This document shows positions 25,968-36,026 of a stretch of DNA of 64,000 nucleotides, one piece after another. Within the stretch, counting starts at the first letter, position 1. Each line of letters starts with the position of its first letter. Position numbers and translations under genes: made by a program. The stretch covers positions 1-64,000 of the forward strand of contig JADFZW010000020.1 of the NCBI GenBank assembly GCA_015232355.1, read 5' to 3'. The notes beneath the pieces were generated by a model. That model ran no database searches. It saw nothing but the letters and a program-made list of their open reading frames with translations, and was not told the DNA's origin. Origin of the DNA: Oligoflexia bacterium. Its GTDB lineage: Bacteria > Bdellovibrionota > Bacteriovoracia > Bacteriovoracales > Bacteriovoracaceae.

Positions 25968-27701
25968 TTATGTTCCCCTTTTGCATTTATATTTTATTAT
26001 ATCATATTTATTATATTCATTATCTAATGAAAAATCTACTTTCCCCACTGTCTCTTCGTAAGGATGATATTTAATATTAAAATGTTTGTTTGCGCTTCCC
26101 TTTTCTAAAATCGAAAACCGCATTGGCGGACCAAAACCATCTGCTTGCTCAAATTGATCTTGCACAATCACTCTAGCATATCCCCATTTATGAAATCTTC
26201 TCTCCCAAACATTTATTCTGTATTCTAATTCATGATCTAAAAGTAATACTGCAATTTTATCAGGAATACCTTTCTCAAGTAAGGCCACAGCACCATCATG
26301 AAGAATTGGCATCTCAAACCAACGAACAGGATCTATACACCAACCAAATCGCTCTGATAAAAAAAGAACCATGGGAGCAGTATGATTGGCCACAATTAAA
26401 ATTCTATCATTTTGCTTGGTATATTTTTTTAATAGCTCAGCGGCCCTCTGATAGTAATACAATTTGCGATGATTACTTATAGTTTGTCTTAAGGATAAAG
26501 ATAGCGATACTAAAAGCAACAAAATAGTTAGCAAAGTAAGATATCTCTTGCTTTTAATATTTGAATTAAACGTATACGTATATGCAAATAACCAATTACA
26601 AGATATGGCCGCCATAAGTGCAAATATCACCGCAAAAGACAGTCCATAGTAATCATGAACATAAAATGGAGAAGCAAAAACAATCATAAAAAGAATTTGG
26701 CCAATAATAACACTCAGAAAAACTCTCTTTATTCTTTTACTTCCTTCACACCCTTCTTTTCCATTCTTAAAAAAAAGATATGTTCCTAAAATAGTCAAAA
26801 GGAAAATACTTACTGTAGAATTTTTAAGTACAAGCCATGTAATTAAACGACTATAAAACTTAAGCGATATTAGTAATTTAAAATTACTAATATGCCCAAC
26901 TCCTAATAGATTATTTTCTGTGATTGGATTTAGTATATTATTATAAAAAACATACATAAGAAAAATAATACAAGGAAGTGCGGAGAGTAGATATAAAAAA
27001 GCTTCTGCAATTTTTGCTTTAAGATTTGCTTTAAGATTTACTTTAAGATTATCGTTGTTATCGTCTAATTTATCATCTAACAATGTGGCCACTACCAAAC
27101 CAACAGCAACAAAGATAGCATAATACTTTACAAGAATTGCCAATGTTAACAATATAAAAACAATTTTTTTTCTTCTTAATAAATAGAAGTAAATGGCAGC
27201 AAAAGATAATGCTACCATCATCATATCTGGCATTATTTCCACACTGTAAGTACGACAAACTGGCATTAATGCCAAAATCATCGGCCCGGAACTCGCGACG
27301 ACAGGAAAATTAAAATGTTCTCTAAAATAATTACATATCTTATAAGTTATAATTAACAAAAAAATAAATGAGAGAAATGAAAAAATCCGTCCACTGACAA
27401 TAAGATCTATTCCACTAATCCTGGCCAATTTACCAGTGAGAAAAGCATATAATGGAAACTCTTCTGCACGAGCAGTTGGTCCATCAAGATATGGGGCCAC
27501 GAAATGAAATATTGGAAATAGACCATTGTAAATCTGATTTTTTTCAAATCCTCTTGCTACTTCCGCTGTAAAAACTTGCTTTCCAACTTGTCCAAAAAAA
27601 ATATCTTTATCAAAAAGTCGCGGAGTAAGCATCAGCAAAGAAAAAAGTATTATGATATAAAAAAAAATATTTAAGTTGCGATAGAAAACTTCAGCTTTCA
27701 T
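25968..27701 (-). CDS. Membrane glycosyltransferase candidate (GT39/ArnT-like)
   Basis: 577 residues, polytopic. The N-terminal helix is followed by a loop with RLFDKDIFFGQVGKQVFTAEVARG and later ARAEEFPLYAFLTGKLARI; acidic residues and a following helix bundle resemble GT39/GT83 enzymes. The last 150 residues form a soluble periplasmic domain (NDRILIVANHTAPMVLFLSERFGWCIDP). In-frame repeats give KVNLKANLKAK in one cytoplasmic loop. Probably glycosylates lipid A, protein or polysaccharide, but the substrate is unknown. Co-directional with the STAS/SEC14 gene. Confidence 0.65.
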   Translation of the reverse strand: MKAEVFYRNLNIFFYIIILFSLLMLTPRLFDKDIFFGQVGKQVFTAEVARGFEKNQIYNGLFPIFHFVAPYLDGPTARAEEFPLYAFLTGKLARISGIDLIVSGRIFSFLSFIFLLIITYKICNYFREHFNFPVVASSGPMILALMPVCRTYSVEIMPDMMMVALSFAAIYFYLLRRKKIVFILLTLAILVKYYAIFVAVGLVVATLLDDKLDDNNDNLKVNLKANLKAKIAEAFLYLLSALPCIIFLMYVFYNNILNPITENNLLGVGHISNFKLLISLKFYSRLITWLVLKNSTVSIFLLTILGTYLFFKNGKEGCEGSKRIKRVFLSVIIGQILFMIVFASPFYVHDYYGLSFAVIFALMAAISCNWLFAYTYTFNSNIKSKRYLTLLTILLLLVSLSLSLRQTISNHRKLYYYQRAAELLKKYTKQNDRILIVANHTAPMVLFLSERFGWCIDPVRWFEMPILHDGAVALLEKGIPDKIAVLLLDHELEYRINVWERRFHKWGYARVIVQDQFEQADGFGPPMRFSILEKGSANKHFNIKYHPYEETVGKVDFSLDNEYNKYDIIKYKCKRGT

Positions 27702-27879
27702 AATCTTTAAATCCTACTTTATAATTACTTCTTCCTATTTTTGAATATGTGATCTCAGATTAATCTAATCAAGTATTCCAATCATTGTCTATTAATTTAT
27801 TTATTACTTTATTTAGCTATTTCGTAATGATAAATTAATCAGCATTCTTACAATTTTAAAAAAAACGGAGATGAAACAA

Positions 27880-28545
27880 ATGAAAAGTAAAATTTTCAAA
27901 ATGGTATCACTATTCTCATTATTCTTATTATTCTCATTTCCATCTGATCATATAGTGCAAGCAAGATGCACGAATGTTACTACAGATATTTCATCTACAA
28001 TAAGCCTAAGTGATAATAATACAATATCAGAATCAGAATTTTTAAAAGCATTCACAAATCCCTTAAATGGAATCGTTGGTTATGGACAAATCAATACAAG
28101 CACCACTAGTGGCAGCTGTGGTTCACATTCAGGAGCAGTAGCTATTTCCTATCTGAAAGGATTAAGAAACAATGTAGTTGCAACAAGAGCGATGGAAAAT
28201 GCTATCTATCACATTGTCCCCATTGCTCCAGGTGAAGGTTCATTAAAAAATGGTTACAACTCTATTATGAATAAACAAGCAATTCCTTATAGAGCTGTTT
28301 CTATTAATGCTAGAGAAATTCCTCATTACTTATCACTTGGAAGTCCAGTAGTGGCCCATGTTCACAATCACTATGTAACAATCTATGGTTTAATAAATGG
28401 CCGCGTTTTTTTCAGTGATGGAAGTCATGGGTATGGAACTCAAGGTAGTATAGGTGTTGGAGCAGGTGGTTACCTACGAAGTATGAGTTGGAGTGCTTTT
28501 CAAGGAAAAATGTATGGTGGATACATTGGGTTTGCTCACAAGTAA
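27880..28545 (+). CDS. Exported C39-like cysteine protease
   Basis: 221 residues from the ATG at 27880, which has CGGAG nine bases upstream; an in-frame ATG at 27871 directly abuts that site and is less likely. A signal peptide ends near VQA. SGSCGSHSGAVAISYL has the nucleophile Cys context of the Peptidase_C39_2 family (CGP-SGAM-SY), and HVHNHYVTIYGLINGRVFFSDG supplies His and Asp in the expected order. Probably a secreted or periplasmic papain-fold protease. Short for the family, with no extra domain. No ABC exporter nearby, so it is unlikely to be a bacteriocin-processing domain. Confidence 0.65.
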   Translation: MKSKIFKMVSLFSLFLLFSFPSDHIVQARCTNVTTDISSTISLSDNNTISESEFLKAFTNPLNGIVGYGQINTSTTSGSCGSHSGAVAISYLKGLRNNVVATRAMENAIYHIVPIAPGEGSLKNGYNSIMNKQAIPYRAVSINAREIPHYLSLGSPVVAHVHNHYVTIYGLINGRVFFSDGSHGYGTQGSIGVGAGGYLRSMSWSAFQGKMYGGYIGFAHK

Positions 28546-28600
28546 TTTTGATTATTCGATTATTTTATTATTTTATTATTTGATTATTTGATTATAATGG
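28546..28600. repeat. ATTATTTG-type tandem repeat
   Basis: GATTATTCGATTATTTTATTATTTT-like units (7-9 bases, imperfect) directly after the C39-like protease stop codon, in the gap between two converging genes. No strong hairpin; TGGCA-CCAGA-TGCCA just beyond is a weak inverted repeat. Confidence 0.5.
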
Positions 28601-28666
28601 CATTATAAAGCGGCACCAGTTAGGTGGCACCAGATGCCAGATGGCCAATGTTGCTTGCACTTATTT

Positions 28667-29137
28667 CTACTGTAAATAATATGAACTAACTATGAGGAAC
28701 TCTCCCTCGGTATCTTTAACTTTCATAAAATATGCTTTTTTAGGAGTAATTTTTTTAGTTTCATGATGATTCCAAGAATATTCAATCCATCCATCATCTG
28801 CTTTTTTAGCAGCATCAATTATTTCGCTAATAAATGCTTTTCCATTAGCATCTTTTAGTGTCGGTACCTTCATACCAACTAACTTTTGATTAGTAGGATG
28901 TTGGAGACAAACAGCATCGAAAGTTATAGACCAAATATAAATATCCCCTTTAACAAATGCACCCTTCATATCATTAAAAGCAGTGAAAGCTTTAACTCTT
29001 CCCTCTTTGGCAATTAATTCTTTTGCTGCTTTAGCAATAGAAACAACCGTATCTTTTTGATCTTCGGCATACAAACTAAAGCTGATACTAAAAATTATTA
29101 AAATAGAACTTAAAAATAAAACCATACCTTTTTTCAT
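28667..29137 (-). CDS. Exported single-Cache-domain protein
   Basis: 156 residues with a signal peptide (hydrophobic to about residue 24, LYA-E). The mature part follows the Cache_2 pattern: KGDIYIWSITFDAVCLQHPTNQKLVGMKVPTLKDANGKAFISEII, then GWIEYSWNHHETKKITPKKAYFMKV. Stand-alone Cache proteins bind small ligands in the periplasm. Its ATG shares one base with the stop codon of the chemoreceptor gene upstream (TAATG), and GGAGGG precedes it, so the two are translationally coupled and probably work together. Confidence 0.75.
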   Translation of the reverse strand: MKKGMVLFLSSILIIFSISFSLYAEDQKDTVVSIAKAAKELIAKEGRVKAFTAFNDMKGAFVKGDIYIWSITFDAVCLQHPTNQKLVGMKVPTLKDANGKAFISEIIDAAKKADDGWIEYSWNHHETKKITPKKAYFMKVKDTEGEFLIVSSYYLQ

Positions 29138-31035
29138 TACGAAACCCTCCTTAATTTTTTATCTCTCTCTTGAAAATCACCACGATTTTCATTTTTAAGA
29201 GCAAATTTATAAATCATTTTTGAAAGATCAGCTGAAAGAGCATCCAGTTCGCCAATTATTTCGACAAATTCTACAACTTTTCCTGAATTTTTGTTGGTAA
29301 TAATATTTATCTGTTTCAATCCTTTATTTATTTGTGTAATACCCTCAGCTTGTTCGTGAGAAGAACCAGCAATTTGTTCAATTAGCTCATCAGTTTGACC
29401 TACGCCATTGGCAATTTCTTCAAATGCAGCAGTTGCTTTTTCTACAATAATTTTACCATTGGCCACCTTTCTACTGGAGTCTTCTATTATTGCAGTTGTC
29501 TCCTTTGCAGCATCAGCACTTCTACCTGCTAAATTTCTAACCTCCTCTGCAACTACCGCAAAACCTTTACCGTGTTTTCCTGCTCGTGCCGCTTCGACAG
29601 CAGCATTGAGGGCCAATAAATTAGTTTGAAATGCTATTTCATCTATCACTTTAATTATTTTAGAGATATTTTTTTCTGATTCTATAATCATTTGCATAGA
29701 AGTAATCATCTCCTTCATCTGCTCAGTTCCAGTAGATGCTCGCGATTTAACTTTATTACTCAAGTCTTTTGCTGTGGCAGTATTCTCTGCATTTTTGTTT
29801 ATCTGAGCATTAATTTCTGTTACTGAAGCAGTAATTTCTTCTATGGCCGATGCCTGTTGATTTGTGGCCATAGATAGCTCATCACTACTGTTGTGAATTT
29901 TTTTTGTTGAACTATCTATATTTGTTACTACCTTTTTTACTTTGGATAAAACCTGATTTAATGATTCGACTGTTGTATTGATAGCATCTTTCATTACCGC
30001 ATGTTCACCATGATAGTCAGCACTGATCTCTACACTTAAATCTCCCTCCGAAATTCTTTTTAGGGTTTTAACTGATTCTTGAATAGGTTTTACAACCTCA
30101 TCTAAAATAATGTTTACTCCATTTACAATATGCTTGAAATCGCCAAAATGTTTGCTGATATCTAAACGCTCACTTAAAACACCATCCTTTCCAGCTCGAT
30201 TGGATATATTTACTAATTCATTGTTGACTGTAGATAGAGTTTTAACAACTGTATTAAATTTATTTATTCCCTCTCCAATCTCATCATTTCTGTTCACGTT
30301 AGTAGAGATAGTATGAAATTTTCCATTTGCCACATCAACAATGGCATTAATTAATGTACGCAAAGATGAAGTAATATGTTGACCGATCACTTGACTAATT
30401 ATTATCGAAATTACCAGTGAAATAATCAAAGTAACAATACTAAACATTAAAGAGTTGCTATGAGATTTTTTGGCATAATCATAGCTTTGTTTACTAAGCT
30501 GCTTTTGACTATCAACTAATTTTTCCAATTTTTGTTTTAAATTTAGATAGTCAGCATCTATTGATGAGACAAGTAGAAGAGCGGTATTTTGATCTACTTG
30601 TATCATATCAATAATATTTATTGCATTCGGTTTGAAATTTTTTTGAAAATCATTTTTTATTTCATCTAAAATTTTTTTGGCCTCTAAATTGATATTGTTA
30701 CTAGAAAAATTTTTATCCCAATCTTCTAAAATTAAATTCAATCTTTTATTTACAGATTCTATCAGATTTTTAGTCATTACTTTATCAAATCCTTGTGAAG
30801 TGTATTGTAATATTTTTAAAATATCAGAATATATTATTGCCACTTGATAGAGCAATCCAGTCTCTTTAGCATAATTTTCAAAATGATCATTGTAAAAACT
30901 ATCAACAACTTTATTTAACTTTCCCATACCCATAAATAAAATAAACCAACAAAAAGATATAAGTAAAATAGCAGATAGAGGAGACAAAATGATCTTTTTA
31001 CTTATTTTTAGATTTTGCAAAAAATTAAGTTCCAT
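29137..31035 (-). CDS. Methyl-accepting chemotaxis protein
   Basis: 632 residues from the ATG whose Shine-Dalgarno is GGAGAGG nine bases upstream; a first ATG six codons earlier overlaps that site. TM1 lies at about 15-37, then a roughly 150-residue helical periplasmic region of the four-helix-bundle type, TM2 near 200, two HAMP-like segments, and the signalling hairpin with [21 protein letters not shown] and the long methylation helices. The receptor itself has no Cache domain; the coupled downstream gene supplies one as a separate exported protein. Output should be CheA/CheW, which are not in this window. Confidence 0.85.
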   Translation of the reverse strand: MELNFLQNLKISKKIILSPLSAILLISFCWFILFMGMGKLNKVVDSFYNDHFENYAKETGLLYQVAIIYSDILKILQYTSQGFDKVMTKNLIESVNKRLNLILEDWDKNFSSNNINLEAKKILDEIKNDFQKNFKPNAINIIDMIQVDQNTALLLVSSIDADYLNLKQKLEKLVDSQKQLSKQSYDYAKKSHSNSLMFSIVTLIISLVISIIISQVIGQHITSSLRTLINAIVDVANGKFHTISTNVNRNDEIGEGINKFNTVVKTLSTVNNELVNISNRAGKDGVLSERLDISKHFGDFKHIVNGVNIILDEVVKPIQESVKTLKRISEGDLSVEISADYHGEHAVMKDAINTTVESLNQVLSKVKKVVTNIDSSTKKIHNSSDELSMATNQQASAIEEITASVTEINAQINKNAENTATAKDLSNKVKSRASTGTEQMKEMITSMQMIIESEKNISKIIKVIDEIAFQTNLLALNAAVEAARAGKHGKGFAVVAEEVRNLAGRSADAAKETTAIIEDSSRKVANGKIIVEKATAAFEEIANGVGQTDELIEQIAGSSHEQAEGITQINKGLKQINIITNKNSGKVVEFVEIIGELDALSADLSKMIYKFALKNENRGDFQERDKKLRRVS

Positions 31036-31206
31036 AACTAATAACCTCTCCATGCAAGATAAAAAAAAACAAAAAATATGATATATATCAACATTTCTTA
31101 CGAAGCTGTAACGGTAAAAATAAAATTTATCTTTAGAGATTTTTTATTAATTTTTTTTAAAGAGATTATTGATATAAATAAAAACAATTGATGATAATGT
31201 GATTAT

Positions 31207-31273
31207 GTGCCACACTCCAAATGGTAGCAACAATACATTAGCTGCTATATAGCTACCAAAGGGAAAGTGGCAC
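31207..31273 (+). promoter_or_regulatory. Two-tier inverted repeat in the leader of the YfhO-like gene
   Basis: Outer arms GTGCCAC (31207-31213) and GTGGCAC (31267-31273); inner arms TGGTAGC (31222-31228) and GCTACCA (31252-31258). The end of the outer arm lies 4 bases before the ATG at 31278, so a folded leader RNA would cover the ribosome-binding region, including GGGAAAG. It could be a translational control hairpin or a protein-binding operator. Confidence 0.45.
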
Positions 31274-31277
31274 TGAA

Positions 31278-33260
31278 ATGGAAATGAAACATCAGACATC
31301 AACAATATCATCACCTACAATCGTAACTATACTGCTAATTTTTGCACTCTTATTACTTTCAATCATCAACATTTTACCAATATTCTACAACTTCTACTCC
31401 TTTGGCGCTAAAGAAGATTGGGATGTGACATCTTTTTACTACTATATTCCACACATAACCATACACCACTTTAAAGAATTCCCTCTGTGGAACCCATATT
31501 CACTCGGAGGTATTTCCTTTATTGCAAATCCTCACTCCAAACTCTTTACTCCATTTTATCTATTCTATTTATTAACTACTCCTGCCGTGGCCTTAAAAAT
31601 TGAAATTTTACTACACTTACTAATTGGTATTGCTGGAATGTATGTGCTCGCCAAACACTTTGTTAAAGAAAGATATATGGCGCTTATGTCTGCAACCACT
31701 TTTGCGTTTAGTGGCTGGTTCTCCTATCATCTGGCGGTTGGCCACACCACCTTTACAACAGTTATGTATCTTCCTTTAATTTTTTATTTCTTTATTAAAG
31801 ATATTAAAGATAATAAATTATTTGGTTTTAATCTTCTCTCTGCCCTCTTCATTTCACTCTCGTATTTAGAGGGTGGCCCATATGTTTTCATGCAGAGTTT
31901 TTTAATTCTACTATTTACTACTCTATTTTTTATCTTTAACAATTTTAGCAATTTTAATTTTAGATCTGTTTTTCACATCATCGCACGCACACTTATTACA
32001 ACATTAGTAACCATCTCTTTATGTGCTGTAAAATTATTTCCATACATTTATGAGAGTAGCGGAGTAAGATTAACAAAAGAGATTTCTGGATATAGCATTG
32101 TAGGATTTGTTTATTGGTTTACTCATTTAGATTTTCTTCGTGATTTTTTGAAGTATTATCCCTCTGATTTGTGGCAAGGAATGTTTTATTATGATTGGGA
32201 AAACGAGGCATACATAGGATTAATCGCCTTCATTTTAATTATTATTGGATTATATAAGCATTTCAAAACCTACAAACTAATCTCTTTTCTTTTGATTGTA
32301 TTTTTAATTCTATGCTTTGGTAACAATGTTCCCAGCTTTATGAGATGTGATAATTTAAAATATGGTTGCACCCTTTGGGACTTACTACACCAGCTTCCTG
32401 GAATTAATTGCATGCGCATTACTATGCGCTTTAAGTGGGTGCTCATTATGTTTGCTTCCATTTACATCGGTTTCGGAATTAGTGTCTTATATAATTATTT
32501 CAATAAGTCTTCAAATAAGTCTTCAAATAAGTCTTCAAATAAGCATAAGAGAATTGTTATTCTTATTCTAGCATCGCTCTTTTTTATAAATCTCTACTCT
32601 CTAACAAAATACAATTATACTCGACTCTCTCAAGGATTTTCTCAAGATTATCACTACACTCCTAAATTTGATCTACCATTCGCTCAAACTATTGCATATG
32701 AGGGTATAAAGTACAAAAATAGTTCTAATAAGATGGTTGAAAGTCTTCATAACAACAAAGGTGTAATAAACGCCTACGAAGCAGCTCCATACCCTACTTT
32801 CGCTGTTGCCAACACAGACGCAAGATACAAGGGTGAATATTATTTTGAAGGTTGTAATGGAAATGGCAATGGCAATGGCAATGGCAAAAGCCAGATTAAT
32901 CTACTTTCATGGTCGCCAAATAAATTCTCACTTAAAATTAACATCAACCATGGCGGTAACAATCAACTCGATTGTTATTTAATTGTTAATCAAAATTATA
33001 ATTACGGCTGGAATATAATAGTTGATGGAAAAGAAAGTGTTGTTGAAAATAGAAATGGTTTAATCGCTTTCAAAATTTGGTCAAAAGAACGTGAACATAT
33101 CTTAAATTTTTACTATCGACCCTGGCCATTTATAATCGGTGCTATCATTTCAATTTGCACTCTTCTTGCTTTATCTATCTATTCCTCATATGCTTTCTAT
33201 CTTTTCTATCCCCTTCTTTTTTCCAACAATAAACATCGATTGCGAAAAGACCATATTTAA
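31278..33260 (+). CDS. YfhO-like polytopic membrane protein
   Basis: 660 residues, about 11-12 hydrophobic helices, with loops reading AKEDWDVTSFYYYIPHITIHHFKEFPLWNPYSLGG-like and NPHSKLFTPFYLFYL (cited in parts), typical of the YfhO/GT-C family thought to transfer sugars from lipid carriers. A soluble periplasmic domain follows helix 10, and a final helix lies at the C-terminus. Two in-frame repeats occur: NKSS units near 32505-32550 and GN units near 32861-32886. The last 75 bases overlap the end of the opposing methyltransferase gene. Confidence 0.7.
   Translation: MEMKHQTSTISSPTIVTILLIFALLLLSIINILPIFYNFYSFGAKEDWDVTSFYYYIPHITIHHFKEFPLWNPYSLGGISFIANPHSKLFTPFYLFYLLTTPAVALKIEILLHLLIGIAGMYVLAKHFVKERYMALMSATTFAFSGWFSYHLAVGHTTFTTVMYLPLIFYFFIKDIKDNKLFGFNLLSALFISLSYLEGGPYVFMQSFLILLFTTLFFIFNNFSNFNFRSVFHIIARTLITTLVTISLCAVKLFPYIYESSGVRLTKEISGYSIVGFVYWFTHLDFLRDFLKYYPSDLWQGMFYYDWENEAYIGLIAFILIIIGLYKHFKTYKLISFLLIVFLILCFGNNVPSFMRCDNLKYGCTLWDLLHQLPGINCMRITMRFKWVLIMFASIYIGFGISVLYNYFNKSSNKSSNKSSNKHKRIVILILASLFFINLYSLTKYNYTRLSQGFSQDYHYTPKFDLPFAQTIAYEGIKYKNSSNKMVESLHNNKGVINAYEAAPYPTFAVANTDARYKGEYYFEGCNGNGNGNGNGKSQINLLSWSPNKFSLKININHGGNNQLDCYLIVNQNYNYGWNIIVDGKESVVENRNGLIAFKIWSKEREHILNFYYRPWPFIIGAIISICTLLALSIYSSYAFYLFYPLLFSNNKHRLRKDHI
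32503..32548 (+). repeat. 12-bp in-frame tandem repeat (NKSS)
   Basis: AATAAGTCTTCA repeated about four times in the YfhO-like gene, encoding NKSSNKSSNKSS in a cytoplasmic or periplasmic loop. Copies are nearly identical at the DNA level, suggesting recent expansion. Confidence 0.7.
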
Positions 33261-33962
33261 GAGAGGATTTAAGAGAGGAATACGATCAATAATTTTTTCA
33301 AATTTTAAAAGAGGTTTAATCAAGGGAGTGGGAGTGTTAGGAAGTAAACAATCTCTATAAGAAACCAAAGCATGCTTAAAATTAGCACTTCTCATATTTT
33401 TCATAATAAATTTTTTACTAAATGCCTTTTCTGCTGGCTCTAAACTGGCCATTTTTCTAAATAAAGAAAAATTAAAGATAAGAAAACAATAGGGATGAGC
33501 TACATTAGGTTCCCAAAAAATCATCTTTCCATTCTCAGAAAGTAGCGAGTTGATGGCCGAGAGTGATTTTTTCATATTATAATAGAGGTGATGTAAAATT
33601 CCATCTCCAACTACATAATCAACATTTTTAATCTTATATTTTAAAAATAAATCTTCTGGTCTGTTAAAATCTAGAGTAAAGTAATCTAAATTTTTTATAT
33701 CTTTCTTGTAATTTTTTTTTGCCACCTCAATAAAATCACGGCAAATATCAACTCCAATTACTTTCGCTTTTGTTTTAGTTGCTAGTAAATATGACAATTG
33801 TCCTGTACCACAACCTAACTCCAAAATAGTTTTAGCATCACTATTCGATTCTAAATTAATCTCAGCGATAATACTATCACATCTGCGATTTCTTCTAATT
33901 TCTAAAGCAGGGGTTGCTTTATATCCTTGGTTGTAACCTCGATCGTCTTTTATTGATGCCAC
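33186..33962 (-). CDS. Class I SAM-dependent methyltransferase
   Basis: 258 residues. TILELGCGTGQLSYLL is motif I of the SAM-binding fold, VIGVDIC gives the acidic residue after strand 2, VDYVVGDGILHHLY is motif IV, and GKMIFWEPN is near motif VI. It is the last gene of a minus-strand operon with an epimerase-GT2 fusion and a split transketolase, so a sugar or lipid-linked glycan is the likely substrate. Its 3' end overlaps the YfhO-like gene on the other strand. Confidence 0.75.
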   Translation of the reverse strand: MASIKDDRGYNQGYKATPALEIRRNRRCDSIIAEINLESNSDAKTILELGCGTGQLSYLLATKTKAKVIGVDICRDFIEVAKKNYKKDIKNLDYFTLDFNRPEDLFLKYKIKNVDYVVGDGILHHLYYNMKKSLSAINSLLSENGKMIFWEPNVAHPYCFLIFNFSLFRKMASLEPAEKAFSKKFIMKNMRSANFKHALVSYRDCLLPNTPTPLIKPLLKFEKIIDRIPLLNPLLNMVFSQSMFIVGKKKGIEKIESI

Positions 33963-33971
33963 TTTATTTTC

Positions 33972-36008
33972 CTACCGTTTTTTAAGTTCATTGCTTATAT
34001 TCACAATCTCATCTGTTGAAGCATAAAATTTTCCATTAAAAAATATCTTATCTCTAATAAAACGTGGTCTATTCTTCACCTCTTCGGTAATTTTCCCAAT
34101 GTAATCTCCTAAAATACTTATGGCCATAAGTTGGAAACTACCAAGTCCTAACAACAATAAAACGATAGTGGTAGCACCCTTACCACCACTTCCGGCCGAA
34201 GGTGGATTAATAAAATAGTTAATCAAATAAAAAAGGGCCATAAAAACAGTGAGTACAAATATAAAAACCCCCAATCCTTGAATGTAATGAAGAGGTCTAG
34301 TACTAAATGAAAAAATTCCTTTTTTCGCCCACCAGATATTTTTCATAAAACTATTAGTAGTTACTCCAAATAATCTCTCTGGCCTTCGATACTCTACTCC
34401 GATTTGCTTAAAACCAACCCACGCCCGTAGACCACGAATAAAGATATCCTTTTCACTAAGTTTTAGAATATAATCAACAACCTTTCTATCAATTAAAGAA
34501 AAATCTCCGGCATCGACTGGAATTTTAATCTCTGCTAATTTTTGAAATAGTCGATAAAATATTTTATACATCATTTGCATGTAAAGAGGAGCATCTCGTT
34601 TCACTCGCTCTCCGTAGACAACCTCATAACCTTGTTGCCACTTACTAACAAAATTCTCAATTACTTCTGGTGGATCTTGGCCATCACCATCCATCAACAC
34701 CACAGCATCTCCAGAGGAGATTTCCATGCCACTAATAAATGCTGATTGGGAACCAAAATTTCGAGAGTGAGAAATACCAATGACGGAACTATCTGTTTTG
34801 GTTAATTCATAAATTACACTCTCATCTTTATGAGGATAGGGACTACAATCGTTTACAAAAATTATTTCGTAATCCACATTTAATTTTGTAAATACAAGTT
34901 GTAATCTCTTATACATAATTGGAATGGCCAAATCATCTTTATAGCAAGCAATGATTGCCGAAATCTTTTTTGCTTTGGCCACCATAGGAACAACTTTAAA
35001 ATTTTTATCCGCTAATTTTCTCCAATCAGCATATAACTTAAGTCCCTCTTCAAAAGATGTTTTAGAACTCCAATTAAGTAATTTATTGGCCAAACTAGGA
35101 TCACCATACCAATTAGTAAGATCCCACTTTCTATTTGTCATTGAACCCCACTTGGGTTCATCTTTAATATCAAAAATTTTTCTTGCACATAAAACAACAT
35201 CTTCTAGCGTGGTCTTCTTTCCGCTGGCAATATTAAGTGAGATGCCATGATGATCCTTATCCTTAAGTTTGCCAATAGTAAGTGCTGATCTAACTAAGGC
35301 ATGCAAACAATCATCTATATAAACAAAATCGCGAGAGATATCTTTATCTACCAAATTAGGATAGCGTCCACCGTCCATACAATGCTCTATCAGAGTAGGA
35401 ATCAATCGATCTCGCTCCTCAAAGGGGCCATAGACAGAATAGAGTCGCAAGTTAAGCGCCGGAAAATCAAAAAACTTTCCATAGTATTTTAATAGATAGC
35501 TTGCTGCTACTTTTGATACAGCATAATCACTATTGGGAATAAGTTCGGCATCTTCACTAGGCCCTTTGCAATTTAGACCATATTCAGAGGAACTTCCTGC
35601 ATGAACAAAAGCATCTACACCACTCTCTTGAAGTACTTTAATCAAATTTAAAACACCAGTGTAATTTACATTATGAATCTTTGAGAAATCATTTTGTCTT
35701 GAATATGCTCCATAAGCAGATAAATTAAAAACTGTTTTGGGTTTATATTTATAGATAATATTTCTAAGTAATTCAAAATTAGTTATATCTAAATCAAGAA
35801 GCTTGTTTGAGTTAGAAACACTGGCCATCCGCCATCCATGTCTTGGAGCACGTGAACATGCATAGACATCATCTCTAATCTTTTGAAGATTAAAAAAAAG
35901 TTTAGCACCAATAAAACCAGAGGCACCGATAATAAATATCGGACCATTTAAACGTCTAACGTCTTCTTTTTCTTTTTCATCCCAAATATCAAAGTATAAA
36001 TTATCCAT
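33972..36008 (-). CDS. Epimerase/dehydratase-GT2 fusion protein
   Basis: 678 residues. The first roughly 345 are an extended-SDR sugar epimerase or dehydratase: FIIGASGFIGAKLF binds NAD(P), SSSEYG and YAVSK (intact Tyr/Lys pair) form the active site, and SRDFVYIDD is the usual downstream motif. A DPM1/ArnC-like GT2 follows: SAIIACYKDD, IIFVNDCSPY, LMDGDGQDPPEV, then two C-terminal membrane helices around 575-640. The fusion joins sugar modification to transfer onto a polyprenyl carrier. It sits between the transketolase halves and the methyltransferase with gaps of 9-18 bases. Confidence 0.8.
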   Translation of the reverse strand: MDNLYFDIWDEKEKEDVRRLNGPIFIIGASGFIGAKLFFNLQKIRDDVYACSRAPRHGWRMASVSNSNKLLDLDITNFELLRNIIYKYKPKTVFNLSAYGAYSRQNDFSKIHNVNYTGVLNLIKVLQESGVDAFVHAGSSSEYGLNCKGPSEDAELIPNSDYAVSKVAASYLLKYYGKFFDFPALNLRLYSVYGPFEERDRLIPTLIEHCMDGGRYPNLVDKDISRDFVYIDDCLHALVRSALTIGKLKDKDHHGISLNIASGKKTTLEDVVLCARKIFDIKDEPKWGSMTNRKWDLTNWYGDPSLANKLLNWSSKTSFEEGLKLYADWRKLADKNFKVVPMVAKAKKISAIIACYKDDLAIPIMYKRLQLVFTKLNVDYEIIFVNDCSPYPHKDESVIYELTKTDSSVIGISHSRNFGSQSAFISGMEISSGDAVVLMDGDGQDPPEVIENFVSKWQQGYEVVYGERVKRDAPLYMQMMYKIFYRLFQKLAEIKIPVDAGDFSLIDRKVVDYILKLSEKDIFIRGLRAWVGFKQIGVEYRRPERLFGVTTNSFMKNIWWAKKGIFSFSTRPLHYIQGLGVFIFVLTVFMALFYLINYFINPPSAGSGGKGATTIVLLLLGLGSFQLMAISILGDYIGKITEEVKNRPRFIRDKIFFNGKFYASTDEIVNISNELKKR

Positions 36009-36026
36009 CTTAAATCTTAATTATTT

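Noticed and set aside
27880..28545. Bacteriocin ABC-transporter peptidase
   Set aside because: The protein is short, has its own signal peptide and lacks any transporter domain or neighbour.
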